In this document: piece by piece, positions 10,028 to 21,076 of the stretch | Layout of the letters: each line of letters opens with the position of its first letter | How positions within the stretch are numbered: position 1 is the first letter of the stretch | Assembly (NCBI RefSeq): GCF_025766255.1 | Contig: NW_026516680.1 | Coordinates: 1 to 64,000 of the forward strand | From: Zychaea mexicana | Taxonomy: Eukaryota; Mucoromycota; Mucoromycetes; Mucorales; Lichtheimiaceae | DNA length: 64,000 nucleotides | Direction of reading: 5' to 3' | Made by a program: the position numbers and the translations under genes | Notes under the pieces: generated by a model | The model's input: the letters and a program-made list of their open reading frames with translations, nothing else | Told to the model about the DNA's origin: nothing | Databases searched by the model: none

Positions 10028-11590
10028 ATGCTTCAGTTTGCATACAACAATAAACCGGGAACCAAAAGGTACTTCAAAGCTCGATCCACCTCGTCCGCTT
10101 CGGCATCGCACCGGATAATACCCCTCTTATTGGGCACCCTCTTTCTCCTTACCTGTCTGTCTTTCCTTTCCACCCTTCCCGAAATCACAGTTGATCCCAA
10201 CAACAAAACCAAGCAACATTCAGCAGCAGCAGCAGCATCACCACCACCATTGTTACGCAATGACGCATCAGCAGAAGCACAAGAACAATACCTAGCATAC
10301 TTGCCTCATTCCGGTCTGTCGAACCAGCGGATAGAGCTGGCCAACGCACTCTTACTTGCAGCATTACTGCAACGCACGCTTATCATCCCCCCTGCATTCT
10401 TGGGGACTGTAGTCGGCTGGATGAAAAAGGAACAAATCTACGATCACCTGGGGTGGCTGACGAACGCCAGTGTGCCCTTCGAACAAATCTGTCGGCCAGC
10501 CACACCGGGCGATTTGGCGTCGTATGTACGACGGAGTCGGTGTGCCGAATATCGTCACTTTGGTGTGATCCCGTGGTCAGAACTGCATAATATCGACTCG
10601 CTCACGCCGTACGTGAACATCCGCTTTCAAGACATTGTCTCACTCCAGCAATTGCAGCAGGATCTCGGCATCGATGAAAATGACACGTATGTCCATACCG
10701 ATCAGCATTTGTACGACTGGCGGTTGTATGAGGACTTATCGGTGGCACGCAACCTATTGAGAACCGGTACCAACTATGTCGATTCGTTTGCTGGTCGGCG
10801 GTATTACAAGGTGTACACCATCAAGCATTGGCAACGACGACCCGAACGACTGTTGCAACTGGGTGGCATCTTTGGTAGCACACGCATCAACTTGATCGAT
10901 CCCGAACATATTGCTTTACGAAACACGATTGCCAGCGCACTGCATTATCGACGTGATACGCTAATTGGCGAAACGGTGAAGAACATCGTTGAATATTTGG
11001 GCGGTGCTGGATCGTTTGTGGGTGTGCATTTTCGGACTGGCGATAAACCGTTCAGAAAGCAGCTGCCGAAAAACTTGGTCTTGTTTGCTCAAGGAATGGC
11101 AGAGTTGACAGGAGCGCCTGTAATACCACGGGAGGAGGATGTCTTAGCGGCTATCCAATCGGCAGATCCTGGTTTATGGGACGAGCCAAGACGAGTACCA
11201 TTGTTACCACCACATGCAGGATTGCATGTACCTCCATGGTCGACAGTATGTCGCAGCGTGCCAGTCAGCGGTGCACCCATTACAAGTGGATTTCGTACCG
11301 TCATCTACATCGCCACAGACCAGCCAAACCCACGGTCACCTATCAGCAAGTTGGCGCCTTGGTTCGATATGTTTCCATGCACAGTGACTTTGAACGATCT
11401 TCCCGACTACCTTTTTGCTCCACTAGACCAGGTTCATGATATGATCGTGCCCGAGAAGACTCTCAGATCGTTTTTGATACCCGTAGTGGACGCCATGGTT
11501 GCTGCACATGCACGACAGGTCTTTGCCACTCCTCGATCCACTTATTCGAAATACATTGGTGAAATGAACCGTGCTTGGGTGCCATCATAG
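10028..11590 (+). CDS. O-fucosyltransferase-like glycosyltransferase, type II membrane protein
   Basis: Intronless, 520 residues from the ATG at 10028; an upstream in-frame ATG at 9926 sits in the pyrimidine-rich leader and is less likely. A short basic cytosolic tail is followed by one signal-anchor helix (IIPLLLGTLFLLTCLSFLSTL, about 30–50) and a Ser/Ala/Pro stem, the plan of a Golgi enzyme. The luminal domain opens with LSNQRIELANALLLAALLQR followed by TLIIPPAFLG, the GDP-fucose protein O-fucosyltransferase N-motif (R.NQR…A…L.RTL..P), and has a second motif FVGVHFRTGDKPF matching the conserved H.R.GD sugar-nucleotide segment. The end is a helical SFLIPVVDAMVAAHARQVF region with S/T–YS.YI as in this superfamily. 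Predicted role: fucosyl or related transfer to proteins or glycans in the secretory pathway. Acceptor unknown. Confidence 0.8.
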   Translation: MLQFAYNNKPGTKRYFKARSTSSASASHRIIPLLLGTLFLLTCLSFLSTLPEITVDPNNKTKQHSAAAAASPPPLLRNDASAEAQEQYLAYLPHSGLSNQRIELANALLLAALLQRTLIIPPAFLGTVVGWMKKEQIYDHLGWLTNASVPFEQICRPATPGDLASYVRRSRCAEYRHFGVIPWSELHNIDSLTPYVNIRFQDIVSLQQLQQDLGIDENDTYVHTDQHLYDWRLYEDLSVARNLLRTGTNYVDSFAGRRYYKVYTIKHWQRRPERLLQLGGIFGSTRINLIDPEHIALRNTIASALHYRRDTLIGETVKNIVEYLGGAGSFVGVHFRTGDKPFRKQLPKNLVLFAQGMAELTGAPVIPREEDVLAAIQSADPGLWDEPRRVPLLPPHAGLHVPPWSTVCRSVPVSGAPITSGFRTVIYIATDQPNPRSPISKLAPWFDMFPCTVTLNDLPDYLFAPLDQVHDMIVPEKTLRSFLIPVVDAMVAAHARQVFATPRSTYSKYIGEMNRAWVPS

Positions 11591-11992
11591 AATCTTCAAA
11601 CCACCACTACCACCATCACCCGTTCCTACCCTCATCTCATTCCACTTCTCCTCCGCCGCCATAATTTGTAAATCCTTTATCCGATTTCATGCACATAATA
11701 CCTCATACTTCCACTGTACAGTAGACAACAATATATAATCTAGACTCTGTAATATGTAATTGCAAAAAATATATAAATTTATATATAAAGAATATTGGAG
11801 CCCTCCACACATACTATCCCTTACAAACATACATTCCATCCTGTCCTGCTTTTAGATTGACACATTAAGGGGGGCGGGTAATATACAAACATACACAGAG
11901 ACACAAACGCCATTGCGTACTGTGGAGGGATCGTAAGAGTTATATAAATCATGTACAATTAACGGGAACGTTCCCTTTCGCTTTCCTTTTGG
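11591..11992. other. Convergent 3' intergenic region
   Basis: A 402-nt spacer with AT-rich runs, including a TATATAAATTTATATATAAAG palindrome-like stretch around 11770–11790 that could act in 3' end formation. No coding sequence is seen. Confidence 0.45.
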
Positions 11993-12778
11993 CTAGGCGT
12001 CGGCAGCAATAAGAGCGACAATCATGCGGTAGAGATACCAGAAGAAACACTAAAAGTTCCAATTAGTATTCACAGTCATTTTGTCTTTTTGAATAGTACA
12101 AGCCCCCCTTAACTTACGCAAAGGTAAAAGGCAAGCTTGATAAAGCATTCCTTTTTGTGCACTCCAAGTGTTCGAAAGATCTCGGTGGCATCGTACATAT
12201 GACGATTGCTCGTAACCCTGTGTAATGTTTATATGTCACGTGTCGCGTCCATCCAAGAGTTTACCGTCCTCCAACCCCTTCTAGATCCCTCTCAAACATT
12301 CCAACTTACTTGCGAATATTAAAGGCGACCAATGGCAAATTCAACAGCAATGAAAACCAACTTCCATTGATAAGAAACATGAAAAACAAAAATGCGTGGG
12401 CGCCCATCTCTGGAAGAACAAACTGCACGTAACAGCACGATTAATTGGTGATCAAGTCAAACAACGACAGATCATCTCTGGTACATATATTTCTTAGAAT
12501 GTTTTCGCTTCCAATATTAGTCACCTGATTCAATTTGTTGCAAAGATCGATTGGATTAATGTAGTCGCATTCTAAATCAGAAAACATGATAACCTAAAAA
12601 AGACGTGTGGTCGTTAAGGTGATATATATACGGTTATACAGCAAATCACTTGTTTCAGTGCAAAGAATCTCGGGTCCGAGTATTATTGATAAGAAAAGGA
12701 TACGAAAAACACCATCAAAAATAGCAGCAGAGCTGCCATTATGACAGCGAAGAGGAATAATAAAGCTTCACCGGGCAT
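11993..12778 (-). CDS. ERV14: Cornichon / Erv14 ER cargo receptor
   Basis: Five exons (12778–12704, 12593–12525, 12422–12310, 12217–12118, 12049–11993) join in phase to a 137-residue protein, essentially the length of yeast Erv14. The sequence follows the family throughout: an N-terminal hydrophobic helix, SDLECDYINPIDLCNKLN, VLPEMGAHAFLFFMFLINGSW, HMYDATEIFRTLGVHKKE and a C-terminal YLYRMIVALIA. Erv14/cornichon cycles between ER and Golgi and loads transmembrane cargo into COPII vesicles; the IFRTL loop region matches the segment implicated in COPII (Sec24) contact. Introns are GT–AG, 88–110 nt except two shorter ones. The short first exon (25 codons) and the small last exon (19 codons) would be missed by a length-limited ORF search. 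Confidence 0.95.
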
Positions 12779-14551
12779 CGCGATTGCGTTAGTTTTGGGG
12801 AAAAAAAAGCCTGTTCAAGAAGCGGAACGAAGCCGCATTACGTGGAGCTGTCTGCTGCCTCATGCATACCGCGCATCGATGTTTTGAATTTCCGCTGCTG
12901 ATGGTAAGTGCCAAAGCGGCAAAGTTACCGTGTCTGTCATAGAACGTATTCATTTTTTAGTCCCGCATCGCTTGTAGCAACTCTCTTCCAAAGAAACATT
13001 GACGCTGTAGTGTGTTGGTAGTAATTCATTGGTGCAAGCACATCTATTACTTTGAGATAATCATACAGTAGCAGTATATAATAATAATAGTTGTAAGCCT
13101 TGAAGTTGGCGAGGGCAGTGATTGACGGTGCTAAGTTTCTCCGAGTACCATAGTCTAAGCAACAATCTAAGCCGACTTGCTGATAAGACACGGTTGAAAG
13201 CCTCATGATTGCACGAGAATTTCATTATAAAAATACGCAAGGACAGTGATTGTTTATGGTGGAACAAGTATGGTTGAATCGATGATAGTTGACGTTGCTT
13301 CAATCGGATCATGTCTTTGATGTATGCAGCGTTGTGCGTGTTAATAGACACCAATCGTCCAATTCCCAAGAGTCAGCAAAGACGAACATCCAAAGAAGTT
13401 TCGAAGGTCCCCTTAAAAAAAACTCTATGTGGAACACCTGCGCAAAAAAAAAAAAACTTTCAAAGAAGCCGTGGATAAGTCGAATCTTATCAAAAAGACA
13501 AAGGATGCTCCCCGTGCTTCTCCCCGCTCCCAGTCAAGTGAGTTTAATGTGAGATGGGGATGAGGATGAGGAAAAGGAAGAGTGTTAAGGGTTGGGCGCG
13601 CCTAGATAAAAAAAAAATCCCAAGCGGCACTAGAAGAACGGAGGTCGTTGCCAAATTATTGTTGTTCATATTGACAGCACAACCATTCTGGCCGTTCTTC
13701 GTGTAGCAGCAGCAAATTTATCAAAAGGAAGGGAGGCTGCAAAAAAGGCACCAGCCGCGCTGTCAGCCATAACTTCTAAAGGTCAGTAAGTGCACACTCA
13801 AGATAAGAGAAGAAAGAGACGGTGTACGAAGACAAGTTTAATTGTTATGAGTGGCGTATTCTAGATGACTAACTACAGTACCTGATGTTTCTTCTGTTTT
13901 CTTTTATTGATTGCAGACTTGTAAGATACTTTTCGCCTTCTCTTCCACTTTTGTTCGTGTTATGATACATCCCCTGATACCAAGCCAATTCCATGGTTGC
14001 GCGTTAACTCGTTAGTAGACATGCGTTCTTGTGATAGGAGAGCTTTTGACATGTGTATTATTCATTACAGCCGTCCCACTCAATATATCTTTATAGTTTA
14101 GGTTCGTTTAGCAGCCATAAGCGATCGCTTTTCTTTTTACCGCTTTGCGGAAGCCATAAATAAGTCAGTCTTACTAGAATAACTCGTCTTCGCTCCCCTC
14201 TTTCTCACTTCTGTCTACATTGACCGCCACTCCTGTCGTATACAGTGAAGTGTACCTTAAGACAAACGATTGTTTTGCAGTAAATGCTCTATTAATTACT
14301 ATGTTTGCTTTTTCTTTTTTTCAACATATATGTATACATAAGTGAATGGCAGGGTTGGGATCTAAATGTTAAAGAAGAACTATATACGCAGAAATTATGT
14401 GACGTGAACAGAAATAAAACAAAATACAATGCAAAGAGGGCTGTGAGGGTAGATACTATGTTTGGTAGGATGTGGTTGTTCTGGATGAGATTGTCGATGT
14501 TTTGTGGTAGGTGACTTTTAAAGCTGATTTGAAAAAGAAAAAGGGAATATA
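12779..14551. other. Intergenic region with a possible small or decayed gene
   Basis: About 1.8 kb. Around 13380–13800 there is coding-like sequence on the plus strand: a Lys-rich segment with a 13-A run (13444–13456), then after a plausible GTGAGT…ACAG intron a stretch containing QPFWPFFV in one frame and an Ala-rich VAAANLSKGREAAKKAP in the next. Frames do not join into one clean model, so no CDS is called. The rest has no recognisable content. Confidence 0.35.
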
Positions 14552-15945
14552 TTACAAAGGCTTTTTGACGATCCAGCAAGTGAACCGCGAAAAGCTGTGG
14601 TACTCTTCAAACTCCTCCATGATCTCCTGCACAGCAAGATCGTAGTCTTCCGATGGAATTCCCCACTTGCTGATAAGCTCCTGCTTACGGTTTCGCAGAA
14701 ACGCCTTCTGTGTCTCCTTGTTGATGAATCCAAATTGTTTGAGTTCTAATTGATTTAGAAGATTAGCGTCTGACCAAACACACCGGTAACTGCTGAGAAC
14801 AGCCTTGTTTTTCTTGTATATGATATTTTATATCGTACCTGACTCTTCCGGCCACTCGCCGATCGGAATGTCTACTTGTCTTTGCTCCACCAGCTCAAAT
14901 CCAGCTTCCTCGAGGTATCCTTTGACTGCGCCGATAAACTCAAAGTCCAACTCGAATTCCTCCCAGTGCGACCGAGCGAATTCTTCAAACGTCTTTTGTA
15001 CTGGGCCAGGGTTATGGTGGCATGGATCGAGTTCTAACAGTTCAACATAGCCTCCGGGTTTAAGCACTCGATACATTTCTTGGAGAAGTGCAAGCCATTG
15101 CTGTTTTTTGACATGTGGACCCATATTACGTTGGAAAATCCTATATGCGAAATATACGGAACATGTGGTTAACTCAACACAATCACTATAAAACAGTCTC
15201 TCCTTGTTTTCCAGTAATAGTTAGGTTGATAGAAACATACAGATCAACAGCGGCATCGGTCAAAGGCCAACGTTCGTGAATGTCAGTTCGCACAAAACGC
15301 AAGTTCTTCAAGCTCGCCAAAGTCTGTTCTGGTGGAAGGCGAATATCGAGTCCCAGGACTTGTGCATGAGAATGCTGCGTTGCCATTTCGAGTGCCCAAA
15401 TGCCGTTTCCGGTACCCACGTCAACAAAGGTCTTTTCCGACGAAGCATCGATCGGAACCCACGAATTAGCTTTCCGAGCACTTTTCAATAGGTAATGCTG
15501 AATAATTTCATGATTGAGAATGGCAAAACCGAACGATTTGACAAAAAAAAGTTAATTTCCTTCTCCCCTTTCAAAAAGAGAAATGTGTGCTTATCACTAA
15601 ACGCGGACAAGAACTAACCTGACGTTGCATTCTATCGTATTCTCGGTAGTCTTCTTCTGTCGGGCGCGAGAAACTCATTTTTCGTTTGGTGAAGAATTCA
15701 GTGATGGATTTGCGTCGAGGTGGTTCCTGGGTTACGGCTGCTGTGGAGGATTGTTGCTGAGCAGCGGCAGCCGCCAGGGCAGCGTTGATACCGTTTGCGC
15801 TCAGGGATGTTGCCGTGTTTTCATCAATCCAGTTGTAGTTGCCCTGAGAGGTATGTGATTGTGCACCCAAGGTGACAGTGCTGCGTCGTCGAATACGTCG
15901 ACTCTCACGTTTTCGCTCGATCGCTCGACTGGTTTGGTTGCCCAT
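14552..15945 (-). CDS. SAM-dependent methyltransferase with N-myristoylation-type start
   Basis: Four exons (15945–15619, 15497–15241, 15140–14839, 14745–14552), 359 residues. The N-terminus is MGNQTSRAIERKRESRRIRR: Gly2 plus Ser6 fits the N-myristoylation consensus and is followed by a strongly basic patch. After ~100 low-complexity residues the methyltransferase fold begins: YDRMQRQHYLLK lead-in, motif I FVDVGTGNGIWALEMA (SAM-binding loop), the acidic end of strand 2 (LGLDIRLP), FVRTDIHERWPL, and the post-motif YRVLKPGGYVELLELDP. The C-terminus (SFSRFTCWIVKKP) is the usual terminal strand. It resembles the large fungal class-I family that includes LaeA/TAM-like enzymes; substrate unknown. 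If myristoylated it would act at a membrane, unlike typical cytosolic or nuclear relatives. The start was chosen at the MGN ATG; an upstream in-frame ATG at 16005 would bury the motif. Confidence 0.85.
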
Positions 15946-16450
15946 TTCCCCGTCCGAAACAATAATCTGAGAAAGAGGAGAGAGAAGAGGCAGATCAGGG
16001 ACCAATTGAACTTGTGAAATACAAAAAAAAGGGTGCTAAAAACGGGCAGGTTGTACAAAGCCAGCTGTGGGCGGAGCGACACGGATAGTTCGATAACCGA
16101 TTAAGAGTGCTGCTGCTAAGGAAGGCTGAACCAGTTTCGCCTGCTGAATTTTTCTCTTTTTATTTATTATTTCGTTTAATAGCAGTGATCAACGTTTAAC
16201 CGACAAGTGAGTGTGAAACAGACGCAATCGGTATTGCTGGAGACAACGTGGTTGTATGATATTCCCGCCCCACCCCCCGCATCCCCACGCTTAAATGAAA
16301 TGAAAGGAGGAAAACAAGGTTAAAGAGCAGAAAGTAAGGGAAAAGAGAAATGAACCCGTCTGGTATGTATGACGGGTGAGGAAAGGAGGGAAAGGAAGGG
16401 CATGATGCTTGTGCAACCGTCCATTGTATGAGTGTTATACATACTGGGCT
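15946..16450. promoter_or_regulatory. Intergenic region: methyltransferase promoter and BAR/SH3 3' end
   Basis: A 505-nt spacer between two minus-strand genes. It contains a short poly-C/A tract near 16265–16280 and purine-rich sequence at 16320–16410. No TATA box or gene was found. Confidence 0.35.
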
Positions 16451-18051
16451 TCACAGGCTTGGTTCCACATAGTTGGCTGAGTGGGGAAAGAACAGACAGA
16501 AGGGTGAGTTTCCATTTGCTTCTTGCCACATGGCAAACTTTCCCCCCCCCCCGTTATCTGATGGAATTTTACCTGGAAACATGCCCTCGCGGTCACCAAT
16601 CCGACCCTTCCACCAGTCCATTGTGTTATCCGTCTTTTCCACTATCTCAATTCTGTCACCGCTCCGGATCGACAGGTCCCCTTCCTGCTGTGCGTCCAGG
16701 TCGTACAGTGCAACCACAACCTCTTTCATACGAGGCTTGGGTGGAGGCGGTGGTGGCGCTCTTCGCTGCTGTGCCGATGATGGTGCCACCGGGTCTGCCA
16801 ATGGCGCATGCTGCTGCTGGTAGTACGGCGGTGGCTGTTGTTCTTGGTACTGCTGCTGTTGCTGTTTCGCTGCAGCGCGTTCTTGAAGCGTCGCTTGCTC
16901 CGGCCGAACCAGATTCCCTATTACATCATCGCTTATTATTTTAGCTTCTCCTTGCTTCCTTTTCCCGCTAGATTCCGCTTCGCTTCTTCTTCATAAAACA
17001 AGTCTATGTTTTATATTTACCGTTCAAACTGCTACCCTTCTTCAGCACATCCAGCTGTTCAAGCTCACTCTTGACATCCCGCTGTCTCATTCGCCACTGG
17101 AATCCGTCCTCCAATGGCTGGTCAAGTGTGACAAAGTATTCACGATGACTATCCACTACCTCGTATATCCGACCATACATGCCACCTATCACCCGGCACT
17201 GGATGCTGTAAAAGTTTTCTTGGACAGGGCCGATAAATGAGCTAGCCAGGCGGAAAAACCGCATCAAGTCCTGCTTCAACATGTCGTTCAGGTACTCGTA
17301 GTCCTGCGTGGCAGTCTCCAGTTGGCCTTCAAGCTTGTACACTTGTTTGTCCTCACTAGGGCTTCGATCAGCCATGTTTTTAAATTTCTGGTGTGATGTA
17401 CGGTATCGATCATAGTCAATCAGCTTATGCTGTCGCTTGGTGATGGTCTTTTGGATGGTTTTGATTACACTATGCATATTCTCGGCTGGCTGTACTACCA
17501 GTTGATCCAGTTGATCCTGGTTTTTTCGTGGTATGAATTCCGAACCAGTTATTCGGAAGTTATCAGTTTTGCTGTCATAAAAAAGTAGAATGGATGTGCG
17601 TTTTGACTAGTGTAAATGTTATCTTTATTACCAACTCTTGCAAAATTTCATCACGGCAATACGTCATGGCTGTTGCATAATCTTGTGCAGCTTGCACCGC
17701 TTCCGAAGAAACTTCGCTAGGTCGTCGTTTAACTACCCCTTCCTCAGACTGCTGAACTCCTATCATTGGATCATAAATTTCGTCTATCGCGGTGGCACCA
17801 CCCATTTGATGCTCTAGCATCGCTGTTATATGATCATCAACATGTTAATATATGTTCTTATTATATGCGTATGACGATTCTCTTTGTATTCTCCTTTTTT
17901 ATCGCCAAGTTATATGAAAGACCTTACAAGCTACTGAGTCACGGAAACCACTGCTCTGTTGCCGCAGTTCGTTGACGCTTTTCACTACACTGTTGAAACG
18001 CGTTTCCAGTTTGTTGAAATCTTCATCGAAGGTCACTGTGTAGGAGCTCAT
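16451..18051 (-). CDS. BAR and SH3 domain protein, amphiphysin/Rvs167 type
   Basis: Five exons (18051–17928, 17822–17632, 17516–17021, 16917–16573, 16476–16451) encode 393 residues. The BAR domain spans about 1–255: FDEDFNKLETRFNSVVKSVNEL, the EIYDPMIG hinge, QAAQDYATAMTYCRDEIL, then the diagnostic KTITKRQHKLIDYDRYR segment and the QVYKLEGQLETATQDYEYLN helix. A Gln/Pro-rich linker with two proline runs leads to a C-terminal SH3 domain (VVVALYDLDAQQEGDLSIRSGDRI … WWKGRIGDREGMFP … NYVE). Such proteins tubulate and scission endocytic membranes at actin patches and bind proline-rich partners through SH3. The intron-2 acceptor was set at 17517 because it restores the family sequence ELDQLDQLVVQP; a nearer AG gives a stop. 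Intron 4 contains a poly-C run (about 16542–16552). Confidence 0.9.
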
Positions 18052-18756
18052 TAGCGAAGACACGCAATCGCCAAGTTTGTGCTAGGCTTTGGATCTACTT
18101 CTTTTTCTTTCGTTTACCATCTCCTTTTTTTGCCATCATTTGGTGAGGCAATCTTGAGATTGCCTTTGTCATTCCTTTCCTAAAGTATTCTCTAGTTGGT
18201 CATTGTCTTTTACTGGGTACTGTATTATGGTTTTTTTCGTTGTTTTACCAGCTCATAGTGTCGCTATTCCTGCAAGAGAGAGAGAGAGAGAGAGAGAGAA
18301 AAATGTATGCAGTTACAGCTGCATCACCGAGTTAAATTTAGAGCGCCCCCCTCCGCTTTTGTCGTTTTCGCTATTTTTACGCTTGTTCTCCCCCCCCCAC
18401 CCTCCCCTCACCCTTTCACACTTCCATGCCAAGCTTCACCAAGCGTAAGAACAAACCGTTTCTGGAATTCATTGCTTTGACAGAATTATGCTAATCAAGT
18501 TTTTTACAAGGAGGGACGAGAGCAGTACTACTTGTTATCTGGCTCAAGTACCTTTTCACAATAGCTTCACTATTCCTCCCTTTTCCTTTTCTTCAGTGTA
18601 CACATATCTCTTTTTATTATATGCTCGTACCAATCATACTCATGTTGCTTTAATGAAAAGTAACTAGATATTCCATCATGTGTAGCCAAGTTAATGAAAC
18701 AGCCCTTCGTCGTTACACAAGCGGGCACGCTACGATAAAAGCAGAAAATGTGTTCT
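18052..18756. other. Intergenic region with promoter of BAR/SH3 gene
   Basis: This 705-nt spacer holds an (AG)n microsatellite at about 18273–18299 and a poly-C/T tract at 18388–18415. No reading frame with coding character was found. Confidence 0.4.
18273..18299. repeat. (AG)n microsatellite
   Basis: Thirteen or so tandem AG units lie upstream of the BAR/SH3 gene. It is a perfect dinucleotide run and therefore likely length-polymorphic between strains. Confidence 0.9.
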
Positions 18757-19680
18757 TTATTGGCTTTTGCTCCATTTCTTCATGTACTTTGCAATATTAG
18801 GCCTTTCCTCAATGGTTCTGACCAATGCTGCCAGACGAGGCGGAAGATCTTTTGGCTTGAGCTTTTCGTCAGTAATCATATGATAGGTCTGGAAGTCGGC
18901 AAAGGAGATCTATCATTTGAACAAACAAACAAACAAAAAACAGTTGGGCTTATTAATCATTGTGATGCAAGCGTGGGTATAAGGGTAATCGTGTTACCTC
19001 GGAGCCAAGAACATAAGGGCCATCTCGAAGTTCATAATACCGCTCGAGTCTCTGCAAATGAAAGGGAACATCCTCTTGGAGGTGCTTTTCTCGATTGTCC
19101 TAAGCATACATATCAGAATATCAGAAAGTACTACTTGGCGGATAGACAACTGTCTTTGGAGCAAAGCAAATCATGTATACACTCTTACAGGTCGAAGCCA
19201 CGAATCGAATGCAAATCTATAATACCAATCCTGGGCAAGATCAGCAACAGAGTCCACTAGATGCTCGTCATCAATATTTTTGCCATAGTATTTGCCCAAC
19301 TGCCTAGACAGCAGACGCGCGATTGGTGTAGTACAGCTATATCGCTTTCCATCGGCTGTCTCAATCACAGGTAAAGAGCCTGCTGTGTATCCGGACGCGA
19401 TCCATTCGTCGCGCACCTTTGGCCAGTCTTGCCACTTGTGCAATATATATTCGTGTGAAATACCAGCGTCTTCGAGCAGTAACTTGATGTTCTCGCCGCG
19501 TCCACAATCCGTTGGTACTTTTTAGTGAATATTGTTTATTGCTCGTGAGCTCCTTGTTATATGGACGTCGTACTCTGATGTTCGTCTGTTGTATGCTGGA
19601 AGAGTGTATGCGATTCTAATAGTATATTTACCATTGCCAAAATCAAAGTAATGAAGCTTGACGTGAGAAAGATCAACCAT
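18757..19680 (-). CDS. Glutathione S-transferase, sigma-like (copy 1)
   Basis: Four exons (19680–19632, 19517–19189, 19099–18998, 18909–18757), 210 residues. The N-terminal thioredoxin fold starts VKLHYFDFGN with a Tyr at the position that activates GSH in Tyr-type GSTs, then GRGENIKLLLEDAGISHEY. The cis-Pro/GSH-binding segment is GSLPVIETADGKRYSCTTPIARLL (SLPV with the following ..TTPI in place of the usual QS). The C-terminal helical domain includes DDEHLVDSVADLAQDWY, a GPYVLGSEISFADFQTYHMI N-capping-box region, and the closing ERPNIAKYMKKW. Predicted cytosolic GSH conjugation or peroxidase activity. It lies in a head-to-tail tandem with copy 2, sharing identical intron positions and sizes for the last two exons (102 and 153 nt). 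Confidence 0.92.
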
Positions 19681-20164
19681 CGTTGTTTTGTGCTTTTGCA
19701 GAATTCAAAGAAAAGAAAGAAACGCTTAGAAATACACATGTATCCGAATTTATGTGTTCTACGTTCAGTAAGGATAAGGTCATGATGGTCACGCGACACA
19801 CAAACCTGGCGCATTATGCGCTATACTGCGCCACCCATTGCTACACAAGACTTTTTCTTGCAAACGGAGAGGATTAGCAGGGCACAATTTCGCCAGTATT
19901 TATTTAAACAGCTATAGCAACAGCATGTAGCAATGAGAACGCGTGGTTTCTTTTGGAGGACAGAGTTCGTATTTGGTCGCGCACAAGTGAACTATACTTT
20001 GGCCTGTGAATTACAGGATCAGACGGTTCACTGCTGAGTACTGCGGAAAAATACTTCAAGCTGCTGCCGCATAAATTTAATAACACGGCCTTTAGCTTTG
20101 AAAGCTACCATATGAGACGGAAGATGTATTTACAATACATAATAATTTTATTGTTACGTTGTGT
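19681..20164. other. Spacer between tandem GST genes
   Basis: A 484-nt spacer carrying the promoter of GST copy 1 and the 3' end of copy 2. No gene is seen. Confidence 0.4.
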
Positions 20165-21076
20165 TTAAAGAGAGGCGCGCTTTGAATGACGATACTTTTT
20201 GATGTTGGGTCGTTCTTCGAATGCCTTTACAAAGGCTGCCAAGTGAGGAGGCAAATCGGCTGGTGTCAGCTTTTCATCTGCTACCATTTGATAAACTTGG
20301 AAATCTGCGAACGATATCTGTATTACACGCGCATACAAACGTAAAAGCGTTCACCAGCATTAGGAGTTACAGGTCAATGTTTGAATACACGGCACTTGCT
20401 ACTTCTGTCATACCTCAGATCCTAGCACATAAGGTCCACCTCTGGCGGCATAGAACCGATCTAAACGTTCCAAATGTTTGGGAAGGTTTTTCTCGAGATG
20501 ATTTTCACGATCTTTCTACACGATGCATAGAGGTTCATGGGCAAGTTAGAATAACAGGCTCCGCCAAATCACAGCATACGAAATGACTCAAGGAACCAAC
20601 CTGATCGGGGGTCCAAACCGAGGCATCAAAGTTGGCATACCAATCATTAGCCAGTTCCGAGATAGCATCTACCAACTGCTCTTCCTTGATGTTGGCGCCA
20701 TAATACTTGTTCAAATTTTTGGATAAAAAGCGCAGCAAAGCAGTGGTGCAACCATATAATTCACCATCGGGAGTCTCAACAGCTGGCAAACATCCGGCCA
20801 GGTAACCTCTTTTAATCCAGTCATCCTTGTACTTTGACCATTCATTAATGTCGTACATGATATAGTCGTGTGGAATACCCGCATCCTCAAGGAAAAGCTT
20901 AACATTCTCACCACGACCGGTATAGGGCGTTGTCGGACGAACTAATCATTCGTGAGATTTCTGTATCTCTTATTATCCATATTATGAGGTCTGACATTAG
21001 TGTGAATTAATTACTTACGGCCACCCTTATGCTCAAAGACAAAGTAGTAGAGTTTGAGATGTGATATATCGGTCAT
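20165..21076 (-). CDS. Glutathione S-transferase, sigma-like (copy 2)
   Basis: Four exons (21076–21019, 20941–20601, 20515–20414, 20317–20165), 217 residues. It is a paralogue of copy 1: LKLYYFVFEHKGG with the candidate catalytic Tyr, TGRGENVKLFLEDAGIPHDY, GCLPAVETPDGELYGCTTALLRFL, KEEQLVDAISELANDWY, GPYVLGSEISFADFQVYQMV and EERPNIKKY near the end. An insert after the first strand (HKGGLRPTTPYTG) makes it slightly longer than copy 1. Intron 2 uses the less common donor CAG|GTTGGT. Exons 3 and 4 are the same sizes as in copy 1, showing a tandem duplication that kept the intron positions. It is closer than copy 1 to the broken third copy at 27.9–34.0 kb (shared RENHLEK/REKHLEK, PKHLER and NIKKY features). 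Confidence 0.92.

Noticed and set aside
17524..17580. Nearer acceptor for BAR/SH3 intron 2 that would add an ITGSEFIPRKN segment
   Set aside because: That acceptor gives a stop in phase with the only good donor, whereas the acceptor at 17517 restores the family sequence ELDQLDQLVVQP.
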